A DNA stretch of 64,000 nt from JAHCHG01 sp041394845 (lineage in GTDB: Bacteria; Acidobacteriota; Blastocatellia; Pyrinomonadales; Pyrinomonadaceae): assembly GCA_041394845.1 (NCBI GenBank), contig JAWKHL010000001.1, positions 1,612,001 to 1,676,000 on the forward strand, read 5' to 3'. Under the pieces are notes generated by a model. The model saw nothing but the letters and a program-made list of their open reading frames with translations, was not told where the DNA came from and ran no database searches. Position 1 is the stretch's first letter, and each line of letters opens with the position of its first letter. Shown here one piece after another: positions 1 to 7,950 of this stretch. The position numbers and the translations under genes were made by a program.

Positions 1-412
1 TCCACCCGGCCCGCAAAAAGATCAGCGAGGCGATCAGATAACAAACCGCAATTCTTTGAAGAACGCCGGGAATCCTCAAATGAACGAAATCGAAAAAGGG
101 CAAGGCATTAAGAAGCAGTCCGAGCAGAAAAATGACCGCCGAACGGCGAAAGATCTTGAGGTAAACATCCCGCGTCACGCCTCCGCTTTCAACCCTTTTG
201 CCGAGCGCCAGAGGGATGACGATCCCGACGATGAACAAAAAGAACGGAAAGATCAGATCGGTCGGCGTCCAGCCGTTCCATTCGGCGTGTTCGAACGGGG
301 AGTAAATCGCGCCCCAATCGCCCGGATTGTTGACCAGAATCATCCCGGCGATCGTAATTCCGCGAAATACGTCCAGCGAAAGAAGGCGTTTTTGCTCGAT
401 TTTTTCGGACAT
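1..412 (-). CDS. HGSNAT/DUF5009-type membrane acyltransferase-like protein, N-terminal part
   Basis: The reading frame is open from an ATG at 412 to the left edge, so only the first 137 residues are visible. It begins MSEKIEQKRLLSLDVFRGIT, followed by GMILVNNPGDW, a YSPFEHAEWNGWTPTDLIFP stretch and FFLFIVG. This is the conserved N-terminal signature of the heparan-alpha-glucosaminide N-acetyltransferase/DUF5009 family, multi-pass membrane proteins thought to move acetyl groups onto amino sugars. The His of EHAEWNGW matches the conserved catalytic-region histidine. Hydrophobic stretches follow (LIFPFFLFIVGIVIPLAL, SAVIFLLGLLLNALPF, IAVCYLIASLIFL). The family assignment comes from motif memory; the substrate is unknown. 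No strong Shine-Dalgarno (SD) sequence precedes the ATG. Confidence 0.85.
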   Translation of the reverse strand, partial: MSEKIEQKRLLSLDVFRGITIAGMILVNNPGDWGAIYSPFEHAEWNGWTPTDLIFPFFLFIVGIVIPLALGKRVESGGVTRDVYLKIFRRSAVIFLLGLLLNALPFFDFVHLRIPGVLQRIAVCYLIASLIFLRAGW

Positions 413-618
413 TTTTTTGAATGGATTATAAACCGGGAGACTCGGTTTGCCAAACTACAAATGCGGGGAAAAAAGGTGAAAAGGTGAAAAAGTTTGACTG
501 ATATTTTAAAAAAAACACCTTGCTTTGGGAAACTATCGTTTTTTCGAAAAATCAGGCCCGACAAAAAAACCTAAAACCTTTTCACCTTTTAACATTTAAA
601 CTTTTCCCTCTTTTGCTC
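413..618. repeat. AT-rich intergenic region with imperfect inverted repeat
   Basis: No gene is supported here. Around 474-495 there is a purine-rich tandem AAAAGGTGAAAAGG motif. Its complement (CCTTTTCACCTTTT) lies near 575-595, so the two arms could pair across about 80 nt. It may be a terminator relic or a small repeat element. Confidence 0.4.
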
Positions 619-1155
619 CTACCAACCTTCCCTTTCGGCCAATCTGGTGATGTGGGCCGTGTGGTGTTTGCCGTGCCAGGCGTATTGGCCGAGCATTTTA
701 TCCAGCGTCAATTCGCCCCAATCGGGATGATTGAGCTTTCGGGCGAAATCCTCGTCAGACATCCAACGGATGAGATCCACCCAGCGCCGGTGCAGGTTTT
801 CGGCCATCAGAAGCGAATTTTCGACCGGCATCCGGCTGTCGCCGAGTTCCGCCCAGCGCTCTTCGAAATAAGTCTTGATGGTCGGTTTGTCCTCGGTCAA
901 AGTCCATTTAAAGCGAACGTAGGCGTTGATGTGACTGTCAACGACATGATGGACGACCTGCCGGACGGTCCAGCCGCCGGGGCGGTAATGGGTGTCCAGT
1001 TGCTCATCGCTGAGCCCCTTGACGGCCTCCCGCAAAAGCGCCGGGAGTTCCTCAAGGTCTTTGATAAAAGATTCCTTCAATTCCTTTGTGACCTCCACCG
1101 ACGGATCAAAAGTCCCGATCGGATACCTCAAATCCTCACCCACAGCCTTTTCCAT
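619..1155 (-). CDS. DinB/YfiT-like putative metal-dependent hydrolase/transferase
   Basis: 178 aa, DinB-like four-helix fold of the YfiT/BstA type. The sequence opens with the family's LRYPIGTF motif. Likely metal-binding histidines lie in VVHHVVDSH (about residues 69-77) and in WHGKHHTAH near the C-terminus. Proteins of this family include thiol (bacillithiol) S-transferases and putative hydrolases; the real substrate here cannot be read from sequence. The start is the ATG at 1155 because AAAGGAG lies about 10 nt upstream; the TTG at 1164 would be too close to that SD. It is separated from dnaB by a short ATTTYGG repeat tract. Confidence 0.85.
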   Translation of the reverse strand: MEKAVGEDLRYPIGTFDPSVEVTKELKESFIKDLEELPALLREAVKGLSDEQLDTHYRPGGWTVRQVVHHVVDSHINAYVRFKWTLTEDKPTIKTYFEERWAELGDSRMPVENSLLMAENLHRRWVDLIRWMSDEDFARKLNHPDWGELTLDKMLGQYAWHGKHHTAHITRLAEREGW

Positions 1156-1184
1156 AAAAATCAAACTCCTTTAATTCACGAAAA

Positions 1185-1225
1185 ATTAATAATCCCAAAT
1201 CCGAAATCCAAAATCCAAAATCGCC
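1185..1225. repeat. ATTTYGG-type heptamer repeat tract
   Basis: Direct tandem units of AAATCCR (CCCAAATCCGAAATCCAAAA and onward) fill the gap between the dnaB stop and the DinB-like gene. The same unit recurs at about 5402-5440, 14233-14293, 25292-25328, 35910-35970 and 51755-51825, always between genes. Confidence 0.75.
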
Positions 1226-3847
1226 TCATTCTCCGTAATAATTCTCAAACCGCGTAAATTCCTTCAAAAAAGCCAGTTTGACCATTCCGGTCGGTCCGTT
1301 CCTCTGTTTGGAGATGAGCAGTTCGGCCACACCTGCGTTTTCTTCAGAGGGCTTGTAATACTCCTCCCGGTAAATAAAACCGACGACATCCGCATCTTGC
1401 TCGATCGATCCCGATTCGCGAAGGTCGGACAACATCGGTCGTGGGGGGTTTCTGGCTTCCGGGGCCCGCGAAAGCTGGGACAGCGCGATGACCGGGACGT
1501 TCATTTCCTTGGCCAGGCCCTTCAGTTCCCGGGAAATTTTGGAAACCTCCTGTTGGCGCGATTCGACCCGGCCCGAACCCGACATCAACTGCATGTAATC
1601 GATCACGATCAGATCGAGGCGTTTTTGTTCGGAAGCCAGCCGACGGGCCTTGGCCCTCATCTGCAAGACGGAGATTCCCGGCGTATCGTCAACAAAGATC
1701 CGGGCTTCGGAAAGCGTCCCGATGGCCTCGGCCAAACGGCCCCATTCGTCGCGGATCAGATGCCCGGTCCGAAAACGATGGGCGTCCACCTTGGCCTCGG
1801 AACTGAGCATTCTCATCACGAGCTGCTCCTTGGACATCTCCAGCGAAAAAATGGCCACCACGGCATCTTCAATGATGGCGGCATTTTGCGCCAATGTCAG
1901 ACAGAGGGCAGTGTTATGAACACAAATATCGTTGGCCACGAAATTATGGGTTTCGGGAACGGTCAGATCGTAAACCTGTTTGTTTCCGGCAAATTCGATC
2001 GAAACGATCTCGTCCCAGTAAACCTCGCTCCGGGAAAGATTTTCCAAACTTTCATCCTTGAGAGCATCGGCCAAAAGACCCAGACGCTTTCGGCTTAAGG
2101 CCCTTTTGCCTACGTGGATATTGGAATGATTCCCTAACCCGGCCCGTCGGGCCAATCCGGCCCAGGATTCCTCTCCTTTACGGGCGGAAATATCTTCCCA
2201 AATCTCAACCGGAATCAAATCCCGGTTGGTTTTATATTTGCGTTTTTCCAGTTTTTCCAGCGCATTTTTTAAGGCTTTTTCCTTTCCGAAAACGCCGATC
2301 TCCGACGCAAACTTTTGAATTGATAAAGCGTCGGTAATATCCAGTTGCCAGGCCGTTCTTCGCTGTTTTTTATATTTTACGGACCTTTTTTTCAATTTGG
2401 CGATGACACCGAAACGAAGGAGAAGATGTTGGATCTGGGCGGCCATCTTTTCACTGGCCGTGCAATAACCCAATTGAACCTGTCCGCTCGCCAAGACGCT
2501 GATCCATCCGTCGGTTGAAAAAAGGCGGTTCAAAAACAGTGCCAATAGTTCTTTTTTTAAGGGAAAAACCTCTTTCGGAATAAATTTTTGCCGGGCGTCG
2601 CAACCGTAAACCTGAAGTTTTTCCAACCAAAACCGCAACGGATTATTCCTTTTTTTTGAATTTTCGGTTTTTCGAACCCTCAGGGAAAAAGTTCGATCCC
2701 CGGTGTTTGATTGAACGGCCTCGACGCCTCCGAATTCGGCAACCGAACCGATGAAATCTTTCTGAATCCGCCGGTTTCCGGATGTGAATTCGGGACAGGT
2801 TTTTCTCAAACAACCGTCGCCGAGCAAATAACCCAACAGTTTCACCTCACACGGCCGCCATTCGGCCTCACCGAAAACGTTCAAAACGCGGGGAACCGCG
2901 ATCTTTTGACCGGCCCTTAAACTCCCCAACTTTTCCCAACCGTTGATGGTTAAAAACGGGTGGGTCAAAGTTGTTTCGATCTTCCGCCCCAATTTGGTTT
3001 CAACCATGAAAACCGGTTTTATGCCGTCATCAATAAAATTGCTGACACCGGTCAAACCGAACTTAAAGTCCCCTTTTAAGGTCAAAAGCTCGGCTTCTCG
3101 TTCCTTAAAAAGTTCTTCTATGGTTCGAAGTTTTCCGTCGGCGGTTAAAATCTCGGAATCACTGGCCAGGCATTTCCCCATTGACGGTCTGGCGGCGATG
3201 ATGATCAGATCGGATCTCTGCAAACCGGAGGTCATTTCGTCCAGTTCGCGAAACCCCGTTGCCAGTCCGGTCAGCGCGTGGGAATCGCGTTTGGCGTATT
3301 CCTGAACCTTGGCCAGAACGTCTTCGGCGACCGGGCGGACGTGGGCGAAACCCTGCCTGGTTTTTTCGTCGGCCAGTGCGAAGATCATCTGTTCGGCGTG
3401 ATCGAGGATCATCTCGGCATCGTCCTCTTCGGCCAGAGCTTCGGCGGTTATCTGATTGCAGACCTTGATCAGATTGCGGGTGATCGATTTGTCCTTGACG
3501 ACCTTGACGTAGTCGCGGATGTCGGAAAAATGAGGCAGGCCGTAGGTCAGATTGGTGATGGTGGCGACCCCGCCGATCGACTCGACGGCTCCGTCTTTTT
3601 TGAGTTCCTCGCCGATCAGGATCGGGTCGATCTTCTGGCTGGTTTCAAAAAGACTGATCATCGCCTTGAAAACACGGCGGTGAAGGGGCGAGTAAAAATC
3701 CTCCGGTTCGAGAACCTCGACCGCCTGTGTGATCAATTGATTGTCGAGCAAAATGGCACCGAGCAAAGCCCTTTCGCTCTCCGAACTCGACGGAAGCGGT
3801 TTGTTCAAGAATTGTTCGCGTTCAAATTCCGGGTTCGGTGATGCCAT
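1226..3847 (-). CDS. dnaB: Replicative DNA helicase DnaB, interrupted by an intein
   Basis: 873 aa from the ATG at 3847; the in-frame TTG at 3856 is less likely. Removing a 420-aa intein leaves 453 aa, the usual DnaB length. The N-terminal primase-interacting domain covers about residues 15-165 (SERALLGAILLDNQ). The RecA-like helicase core follows, with LATGFRELDEMTSGLQRSDL leading into the Walker A motif (AARPSMGK/T). C-terminal motifs include FSLEMSKEQLVMRML, LIVIDYMQLM, SQLSRAPE and LSDLRESGSIEQDADVV. The protein unwinds DNA at the replication fork. The intein splits Walker A between Lys225 and Thr646, so helicase activity should require splicing. The gene follows rplI on the same strand; a hairpin terminator lies between them. 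Confidence 0.97.
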   Translation of the reverse strand: MASPNPEFEREQFLNKPLPSSSESERALLGAILLDNQLITQAVEVLEPEDFYSPLHRRVFKAMISLFETSQKIDPILIGEELKKDGAVESIGGVATITNLTYGLPHFSDIRDYVKVVKDKSITRNLIKVCNQITAEALAEEDDAEMILDHAEQMIFALADEKTRQGFAHVRPVAEDVLAKVQEYAKRDSHALTGLATGFRELDEMTSGLQRSDLIIIAARPSMGKCLASDSEILTADGKLRTIEELFKEREAELLTLKGDFKFGLTGVSNFIDDGIKPVFMVETKLGRKIETTLTHPFLTINGWEKLGSLRAGQKIAVPRVLNVFGEAEWRPCEVKLLGYLLGDGCLRKTCPEFTSGNRRIQKDFIGSVAEFGGVEAVQSNTGDRTFSLRVRKTENSKKRNNPLRFWLEKLQVYGCDARQKFIPKEVFPLKKELLALFLNRLFSTDGWISVLASGQVQLGYCTASEKMAAQIQHLLLRFGVIAKLKKRSVKYKKQRRTAWQLDITDALSIQKFASEIGVFGKEKALKNALEKLEKRKYKTNRDLIPVEIWEDISARKGEESWAGLARRAGLGNHSNIHVGKRALSRKRLGLLADALKDESLENLSRSEVYWDEIVSIEFAGNKQVYDLTVPETHNFVANDICVHNTALCLTLAQNAAIIEDAVVAIFSLEMSKEQLVMRMLSSEAKVDAHRFRTGHLIRDEWGRLAEAIGTLSEARIFVDDTPGISVLQMRAKARRLASEQKRLDLIVIDYMQLMSGSGRVESRQQEVSKISRELKGLAKEMNVPVIALSQLSRAPEARNPPRPMLSDLRESGSIEQDADVVGFIYREEYYKPSEENAGVAELLISKQRNGPTGMVKLAFLKEFTRFENYYGE
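1913..3172 (-). mobile_element. DnaB intein with LAGLIDADG-type homing endonuclease
   Basis: This is a 420-aa in-frame insertion in dnaB. The first residue is Cys226 of the precursor (CLASDSEILTADGKLRTIEE, block A). TLTHPFLTINGW carries the block B T..H motif. LLGYLLGDGCLRK and FLNRLFSTDGWIS look like the two LAGLIDADG (DOD) endonuclease motifs. VYDLTVPETHNFVAND and ICVHN form blocks F and G, ending in His-Asn, with Thr as the +1 extein residue. All splicing residues are present, so it is probably active. The insertion point is the P-loop GK/T site, a position at which DnaB inteins are known in other bacteria. The insert has long AT-rich stretches compared with the extein. Confidence 0.95.
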
Positions 3848-3924
3848 AATTTGCAAAAGAAACGGGGGCGGAAACGGAAAATTTCTCTTCCGATCAACTG
3901 GTTTTTTTTCTGATTTTTTTAGAC

Positions 3925-3963
3925 AAAAAAGACTGCCAGTCGAATGAAAACTTGCAGTCTTTT
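3925..3963. terminator. Hairpin terminator between rplI and dnaB
   Basis: A 10-bp stem (AAAAGACTGC at 3927-3936 pairing with GCAGTCTTTT at 3954-3963) with A and T tracts on the two sides. It could end transcription coming from the ribosomal protein cluster before dnaB. Confidence 0.65.
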
Positions 3964-4020
3964 GATGCTACTATAATTTGAGAAAACTCTCAAAGATTTT
4001 GGGCGGAAAATTTTTAAATC

Positions 4021-4632
4021 TTATTCTTCCTCGTCCTCGGCGGCAGTTTCGGCGGCCGGTTCCTCATCGGTTTCCGCCGTCGCTTCCGCAGCCTCCTCGG
4101 TCGCTTCGGCTTTAACTTCCGTTTCGGCCGCGGCCTCTTCTTCGGCCGGTTCTTCGGCCTTTTCTTCCGTGATCAGTTCGCCCTCGGCCCTGACCGTTAC
4201 CGGAATCTGAAGCGTAACCTCCCGGTGCAGTTTGACGCCGACGGTAAAATCCCCCAGTTCCTTGATCGGATCTTTGAGAACCACCTTGCGGCGGTCGATC
4301 TCGTAACCTTTGGCGTTGATGGCCTCGGTGATGTCCATCGAGGTTACCGAACCGAAAAGAGTTCCGGTTTCGCCGGCCTTGCGTTCAAAATCAAGGACGA
4401 TGTCCTTCATCTGTTCGGCCTGCAGTTCGGCGGTCGATTTTTCCTCAGCCGCCTTCTTGAGCAGAACGGCCCGTTCCTGTTCGATCTGTTTGATGTTGCC
4501 CTTGGTGGCCAGAGTGGCCAGCCCCTTGGGCAACAGATAATTGCGGGCGTAACCCGCTTTGACCTTAACGATCTCGCCGCGGCCGCCAAGAGTGTCAATG
4601 TCTTCGCGTAATAAAATGGTTGTTGTGGCCAT
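4021..4632 (-). CDS. rplI: 50S ribosomal protein L9 with acidic Ala/Glu tail
   Basis: 203 aa, against about 150 for typical L9. The N-terminal domain has LLREDIDTLGGRGEIVKVK and GYARNYLLPKGLA, the L9 signature that binds 23S rRNA. The central helix (about 45-80) and C-terminal domain (to about 150) follow. The last 50 or so residues are a low-complexity Glu/Ala/Thr tail (AEEPAEEEAAAETEV and onward) that is extra to the family core. The ATG at 4632 is preceded by a strong GAGGAGGT SD. It is the third gene of rpsF-rpsR-rplI. Confidence 0.97.
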   Translation of the reverse strand: MATTTILLREDIDTLGGRGEIVKVKAGYARNYLLPKGLATLATKGNIKQIEQERAVLLKKAAEEKSTAELQAEQMKDIVLDFERKAGETGTLFGSVTSMDITEAINAKGYEIDRRKVVLKDPIKELGDFTVGVKLHREVTLQIPVTVRAEGELITEEKAEEPAEEEAAAETEVKAEATEEAAEATAETDEEPAAETAAEDEEE

Positions 4633-4650
4633 AATTAATAAACCTCCTCT

Positions 4651-4944
4651 TTAGTCAGCAACGTAAGGCAGCAAAGCCATGGTCCGGGCGCGCTTGATGG
4701 CCCGGGCAATTCGGCGCTGATCTTTGGCCGAAACCCCCGAGATCCGGCGCGGCAGAATCTTGCCCCGTTCGGGAATAAATCGTCTCAGAAAATCAACGTC
4801 CTTCCAATCAATGTAATCGGGAACCAGCATCACCTGCCGACGCCGCTGAAACCGCCTCTGGGGCCGGGGGCTTTTTTCATCATCGGAATCAAATTTCTTA
4901 TCGTCGTCTTCGTCATCTCTTCGGACTCTTTTCCTTTCAGCCAT
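4651..4944 (-). CDS. rpsR: 30S ribosomal protein S18
   Basis: 97 aa. The core DYIDWKDVDFLRRFIPERGK and LPRRISGVSAKDQRRIARAI is the S18 signature; the N-terminus is a charged Lys/Arg/Asp-rich extension. S18 binds 16S rRNA next to S6 on the platform of the small subunit. Its ATG overlaps the rpsF stop (TAATG), which implies translational coupling. No ssb gene lies between rpsF and rpsR, unlike the order in many Firmicutes. Confidence 0.97.
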   Translation of the reverse strand: MAERKRVRRDDEDDDKKFDSDDEKSPRPQRRFQRRRQVMLVPDYIDWKDVDFLRRFIPERGKILPRRISGVSAKDQRRIARAIKRARTMALLPYVAD

Positions 4945-5339
4945 TATTCGCCTCCCTCCTGATTTTGTTCATTTTTACCGTTTGTATCTCCGGGTTTCTT
5001 TTTCTTCCTCTCGCGTTTGGCCGCAAGTTTGGCGGCCGTTTTTCTTTCTTCGTCAACCCGAACGGTCAGATATCTCAAGATCAGATCATTGACCCGCATC
5101 CGGCGCTCCAGTTCGGCGATCTCCTGGCCGGAACCCTCGATTTCGAAAAGGACGTAATATCCCTCCGATTTCTTTTTGATCGGATAGGCGAGTTTTCGCA
5201 CGCCCATGACATCGGTTTTGACAACCTCTCCGCCGTTTTCGGCGACCAGGTTGGCAATCGCTTCGTTCAGTTGCGTAATGGTATCGTCGGCCGTTTCCGG
5301 GCCGGCGATGTACATCACTTCATATACTCTGTTTGCCAA
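4944..5339 (-). CDS. rpsF: 30S ribosomal protein S6
   Basis: 131 aa. VYEVMYIAGPETADDTITQL, the GGEVVKTDVMGVRKLAYPI segment and GYYVLFEIEGSG followed by LRYLTVRVDEE match S6, which pairs with S18 in the 30S platform. The C-terminus is a Lys-rich then Asn/Gln-rich extension. A good AAGGAGG SD precedes the ATG. The upstream gap to pth contains ATTTYGG repeats (about 5402-5440). Confidence 0.97.
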   Translation of the reverse strand: MANRVYEVMYIAGPETADDTITQLNEAIANLVAENGGEVVKTDVMGVRKLAYPIKKKSEGYYVLFEIEGSGQEIAELERRMRVNDLILRYLTVRVDEERKTAAKLAAKRERKKKKPGDTNGKNEQNQEGGE

Positions 5340-5401
5340 TTTTTTTTCCTCCTTATGGCTAGTCCAGCCTCAGCCTCTTGGGGCCGAAGCAAGAAGGGAC
5401 C

Positions 5402-5436
5402 TTTCGATTTCGGATTTCAGATTTCGGATTTCGGAT
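5402..5436. repeat. ATTTYGG-type heptamer repeat tract
   Basis: Four to five tandem GATTTCGG/CAGATTT units lie in the gap between pth and rpsF. They are direct repeats without an inverted partner, so they cannot form a hairpin by themselves. Confidence 0.7.
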
Positions 5437-6045
5437 TCATTCTTCCTCGTTCCGCAAGCCTTGATCCGCGTTGTATCTGGCCATCGCTTTTTCGATTCCG
5501 TCCGACAAAACGGAGCGGATGGCTTCGGCGCTCAAACGGAGAACCTTTTCGACCAGTTCCTGATCCTTTTTTGAAAAGTTCTCCAGCACGAAACGCCTCG
5601 TGTCGTTTACCGGATGATCGGGTTTGATCCCGATCCTGAGCCGGATGTAATCTTGTGTTTTCAAACAGGCGGTCATCGATTTCAAACCGTTATGCCCGCC
5701 TTCCGAGCCCTTCGGCCGGAGCCGGATGGTTCCCAGCGGCAGGGCCAGATCGTCGATGATGACCACCATTTTCGAGCGGGAACGGTTTTCCTTTTTCAAA
5801 AGACAAGAAACCGATTCTCCGCTCAGGTTCATAAAAGTCTGCGGTTTGACCAGTTCGACCGGAACCCTTTCGATCTCGGTCCGACCGACAAGTGCGCGGC
5901 ATTCCTCTCGCTTGACCTGCGTTTGCTCTTCGCGGGCCAAAAGGTCGATCAGCATAAAGCCGAGATTATGACGGGTGCTTTGGTAACGTTCGCCCGGATT
6001 GCCGAGTCCGACGATGAGCCAGTTGTTTTCAGACGTTGAATTCAT
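5437..6045 (-). CDS. pth: Peptidyl-tRNA hydrolase
   Basis: 202 aa from the ATG at 6045, which has GGAA about 6 nt upstream; the TTG at 6066 would add seven residues. WLIVGLGNPGERYQSTRHNL holds the conserved Asn and catalytic His, followed by LGFM. LVKPQTFMNLSGESV and VVIIDDLALPLGTIRLRP carry the conserved Asn and Asp. GSEGGHNGLKSM is also canonical. The enzyme releases tRNA from drop-off peptidyl-tRNAs in the cytosol. It lies between rplY and rpsF, a common translation cluster. Confidence 0.97.
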   Translation of the reverse strand: MNSTSENNWLIVGLGNPGERYQSTRHNLGFMLIDLLAREEQTQVKREECRALVGRTEIERVPVELVKPQTFMNLSGESVSCLLKKENRSRSKMVVIIDDLALPLGTIRLRPKGSEGGHNGLKSMTACLKTQDYIRLRIGIKPDHPVNDTRRFVLENFSKKDQELVEKVLRLSAEAIRSVLSDGIEKAMARYNADQGLRNEEE

Positions 6046-6093
6046 AATTTTTCCAAAAGAGCGCAAAATTTATGAACCGCCATCCGAAACCGA

Positions 6094-6762
6094 TTACTGC
6101 TCCTCGGTCTCGCCGCCTTCGCCGCCTTCTTCCGCCTCGCCTTCTTCGCCGACGAGTTCGGGTTGTTCGAGTTCCTCTTCGGGTGTCGGTTCGAGTTCGG
6201 GTTCCTTGACAAAGATGACCGAGGCCACCATGGCTTCGGGGTCCTCGTGGATCTCGACGTCCTCGCCGACCTTCAGATCGGAAACGTGGATCGAATCATT
6301 GAGCTGCATCTCGGAAACATCGACCTCGATCGATTCCGGAATCTTGCTCGGCGTACAAAGAACCTTGATCTCCCGCATTTGCTGGGTCAGGACGCCGCCT
6401 TCTTCGGCTCCGGGAGCCTCTCCAACGAGGTGAACGGGAACCGTAACCTCGATCTTTTCGCCCCGCCTGATCCGGCGCAGATCGGCGTGAATAAGCCGCC
6501 CCTTTAGGGGATCGATCTGACGATCCTGAAACATCACGTCGCTCGCTCCGACGCCTTCGACATCAAGCGAAAAAACCGTGTTTTGACCGGTGTCCGAACG
6601 AAGGATCGCCGCCAGATCGCTCAATTCGACCGTGACGGCCAGATTATCATCGTCGCCCCCGTAAACAATGACGGGAAGTTTCCCCTGACTGCGCAGGCGG
6701 CGCGAGTGGTTTTTTCCGCGCTCCTCTCTTTTTTCCGCTTTTATTACAAATTTCTCTGCCAT
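6094..6762 (-). CDS. rplY: 50S ribosomal protein L25 (TL5/CTC type)
   Basis: 222 aa starting at the ATG at 6762 (MAEKFVIKAEKREERGKNHS); a longer frame to 6819 adds 19 unlikely residues. Residues 1-95 form the 5S rRNA-binding L25 domain (RRLRSQGKLPVIVYG). The rest is the CTC-type C-terminal beta domain (VHLVGEAPGAEEGGVL, IPESIEVDVSEMQLNDSIHV). The last 35 or so residues are a Glu/Gly-rich tail, like the acidic tail of L9 in the same cluster. It sits between prs and pth. Confidence 0.95.
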   Translation of the reverse strand: MAEKFVIKAEKREERGKNHSRRLRSQGKLPVIVYGGDDDNLAVTVELSDLAAILRSDTGQNTVFSLDVEGVGASDVMFQDRQIDPLKGRLIHADLRRIRRGEKIEVTVPVHLVGEAPGAEEGGVLTQQMREIKVLCTPSKIPESIEVDVSEMQLNDSIHVSDLKVGEDVEIHEDPEAMVASVIFVKEPELEPTPEEELEQPELVGEEGEAEEGGEGGETEEQ

Positions 6763-6828
6763 AACTTTATTTTCCAAATTCCGGTTTCGGTCGCTTTCCG
6801 GAAAAAGCCTCCGACCCAAATAACATTT

Positions 6829-7785
6829 TTATATAAACAACGATGAAACGCTGGTTTCATCGTGAATCGATTTGATCCCGGAAGCCAGCAATTTCGCCAC
6901 GCTCAAGATCTCGATCCGTCCCTCCTCGCGGAGCGGTTTACCCTTATCGCAAAGCGGGATGGTGTTGGTTACGATGATCTTTTTCAGATGCGAAGCCTTC
7001 AGGTTTTCGATCGCCCGTCCGGAAAAGACCGCGTGCGTGAAACAGGCGTATATATTGTTGGCTCCGTTGGCGTGCAAAGCGTCGGCCACCTTGCAGATCG
7101 TCCCTCCGGTGTCGCACATATCATCAATTATCAAACAATTTTTCCCCTCGACATCGCCGACCACGTTCATCACTTCCGCCACATTGGCTTTTTCCCGCCG
7201 TTTGTCGCACAAGGCCAGACCGGTGTTGAGCCTTTTGGCGTAAGCTCTGGCTCTTTCAGCTCCGCCGGTGTCCGGCGCGACCACGATCAGATTTTCGATC
7301 GGGTTTTGCTGAAAATAATTGACGATGACCGGAGCGGCGAACAAATGGTCGACCGGAATATCGAAAAAACCCTGAATCTGCGAAGCGTGCAGATCGACGG
7401 TCAAAACCCTCTGAGCCCCGGCGGAAACGATCAGATTGGCGATCAGTTTCGAAGCGATCGGCACCCGGGGCCGATCCTTTTTGTCCGACCGGGCGTAACC
7501 GAAATAGGGGATCACGGCCGTCACTCTTTCGGCCGATGCCCGCCGGAACGTATCGAGCATGATCAGCAGTTCCATCAGGTTCTGATCCGTCGGGGGACAG
7601 GTCGGCTGAATGATGAAAACATCCGCCCCTCTGGTATTTTCCTCGATCTGAAAATTGAACTCGCCGTCCGAAAATCTGCCGGTGCTGGCTCTGCCCAGAT
7701 CACAACTTAAGTGGTGACAAATCTCTTCGGCCAGAGCGGTATGTGCATTTCCCGAAAAGATCTTGATATTTCCCGTTACGCTCAT
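6829..7785 (-). CDS. prs: Ribose-phosphate pyrophosphokinase (PRPP synthase)
   Basis: 318 aa from the ATG at 7785 (MSVTGNIKIFSGNAHTALAE). Further upstream the open frame runs through the tRNA gene, so longer starts are rejected. PYFGYARSDKKDRPRVPI binds ATP. LTVDLHASQIQGFF is the conserved PRPP synthase segment, and CLIIDDMCDTGGTI is the PRPP loop. The enzyme makes PRPP from ribose 5-phosphate and ATP for purine, pyrimidine, His, Trp and NAD synthesis. It is followed directly by rplY. Confidence 0.97.
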   Translation of the reverse strand: MSVTGNIKIFSGNAHTALAEEICHHLSCDLGRASTGRFSDGEFNFQIEENTRGADVFIIQPTCPPTDQNLMELLIMLDTFRRASAERVTAVIPYFGYARSDKKDRPRVPIASKLIANLIVSAGAQRVLTVDLHASQIQGFFDIPVDHLFAAPVIVNYFQQNPIENLIVVAPDTGGAERARAYAKRLNTGLALCDKRREKANVAEVMNVVGDVEGKNCLIIDDMCDTGGTICKVADALHANGANNIYACFTHAVFSGRAIENLKASHLKKIIVTNTIPLCDKGKPLREEGRIEILSVAKLLASGIKSIHDETSVSSLFI

Positions 7786-7867
7786 TTGTCGTGCAGTTAC
7801 AAATAAATGACGAGCAACTTTGATCCCTCGAATCAAGTTGCCCGTCCGGTTGTTAGAAATAAAATTG

Positions 7868-7939
7868 CTGGGGCGGAAGGATTCGAACCTACGCATGGCG
7901 GGACCAAAACCCGCTGCCTTACCACTTGGCTACGCCCCA
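7868..7939 (-). tRNA. tRNA-Gln (UUG)
   Basis: 72 nt. The acceptor stem is TGGGGCG/CGCCCCA with discriminator G. The anticodon stem GCGGG/CCCGC encloses the loop TTTTGGT, giving anticodon TTG. The T arm contains GGTTCGAATCC. CCA is not encoded. It sits 11 nt after the ispE stop and about 80 nt before the prs start on the same strand, so it is probably processed out of an ispE-tRNA-prs transcript. Confidence 0.97.
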
Positions 7940-7950
7940 ATAAAAAATGT

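Noticed and set aside
6763..6819. Longer start for L25 adding 19 residues
   Set aside because: The extension lacks similarity to L25, and the ATG at 6762 begins at the conserved N-terminus.
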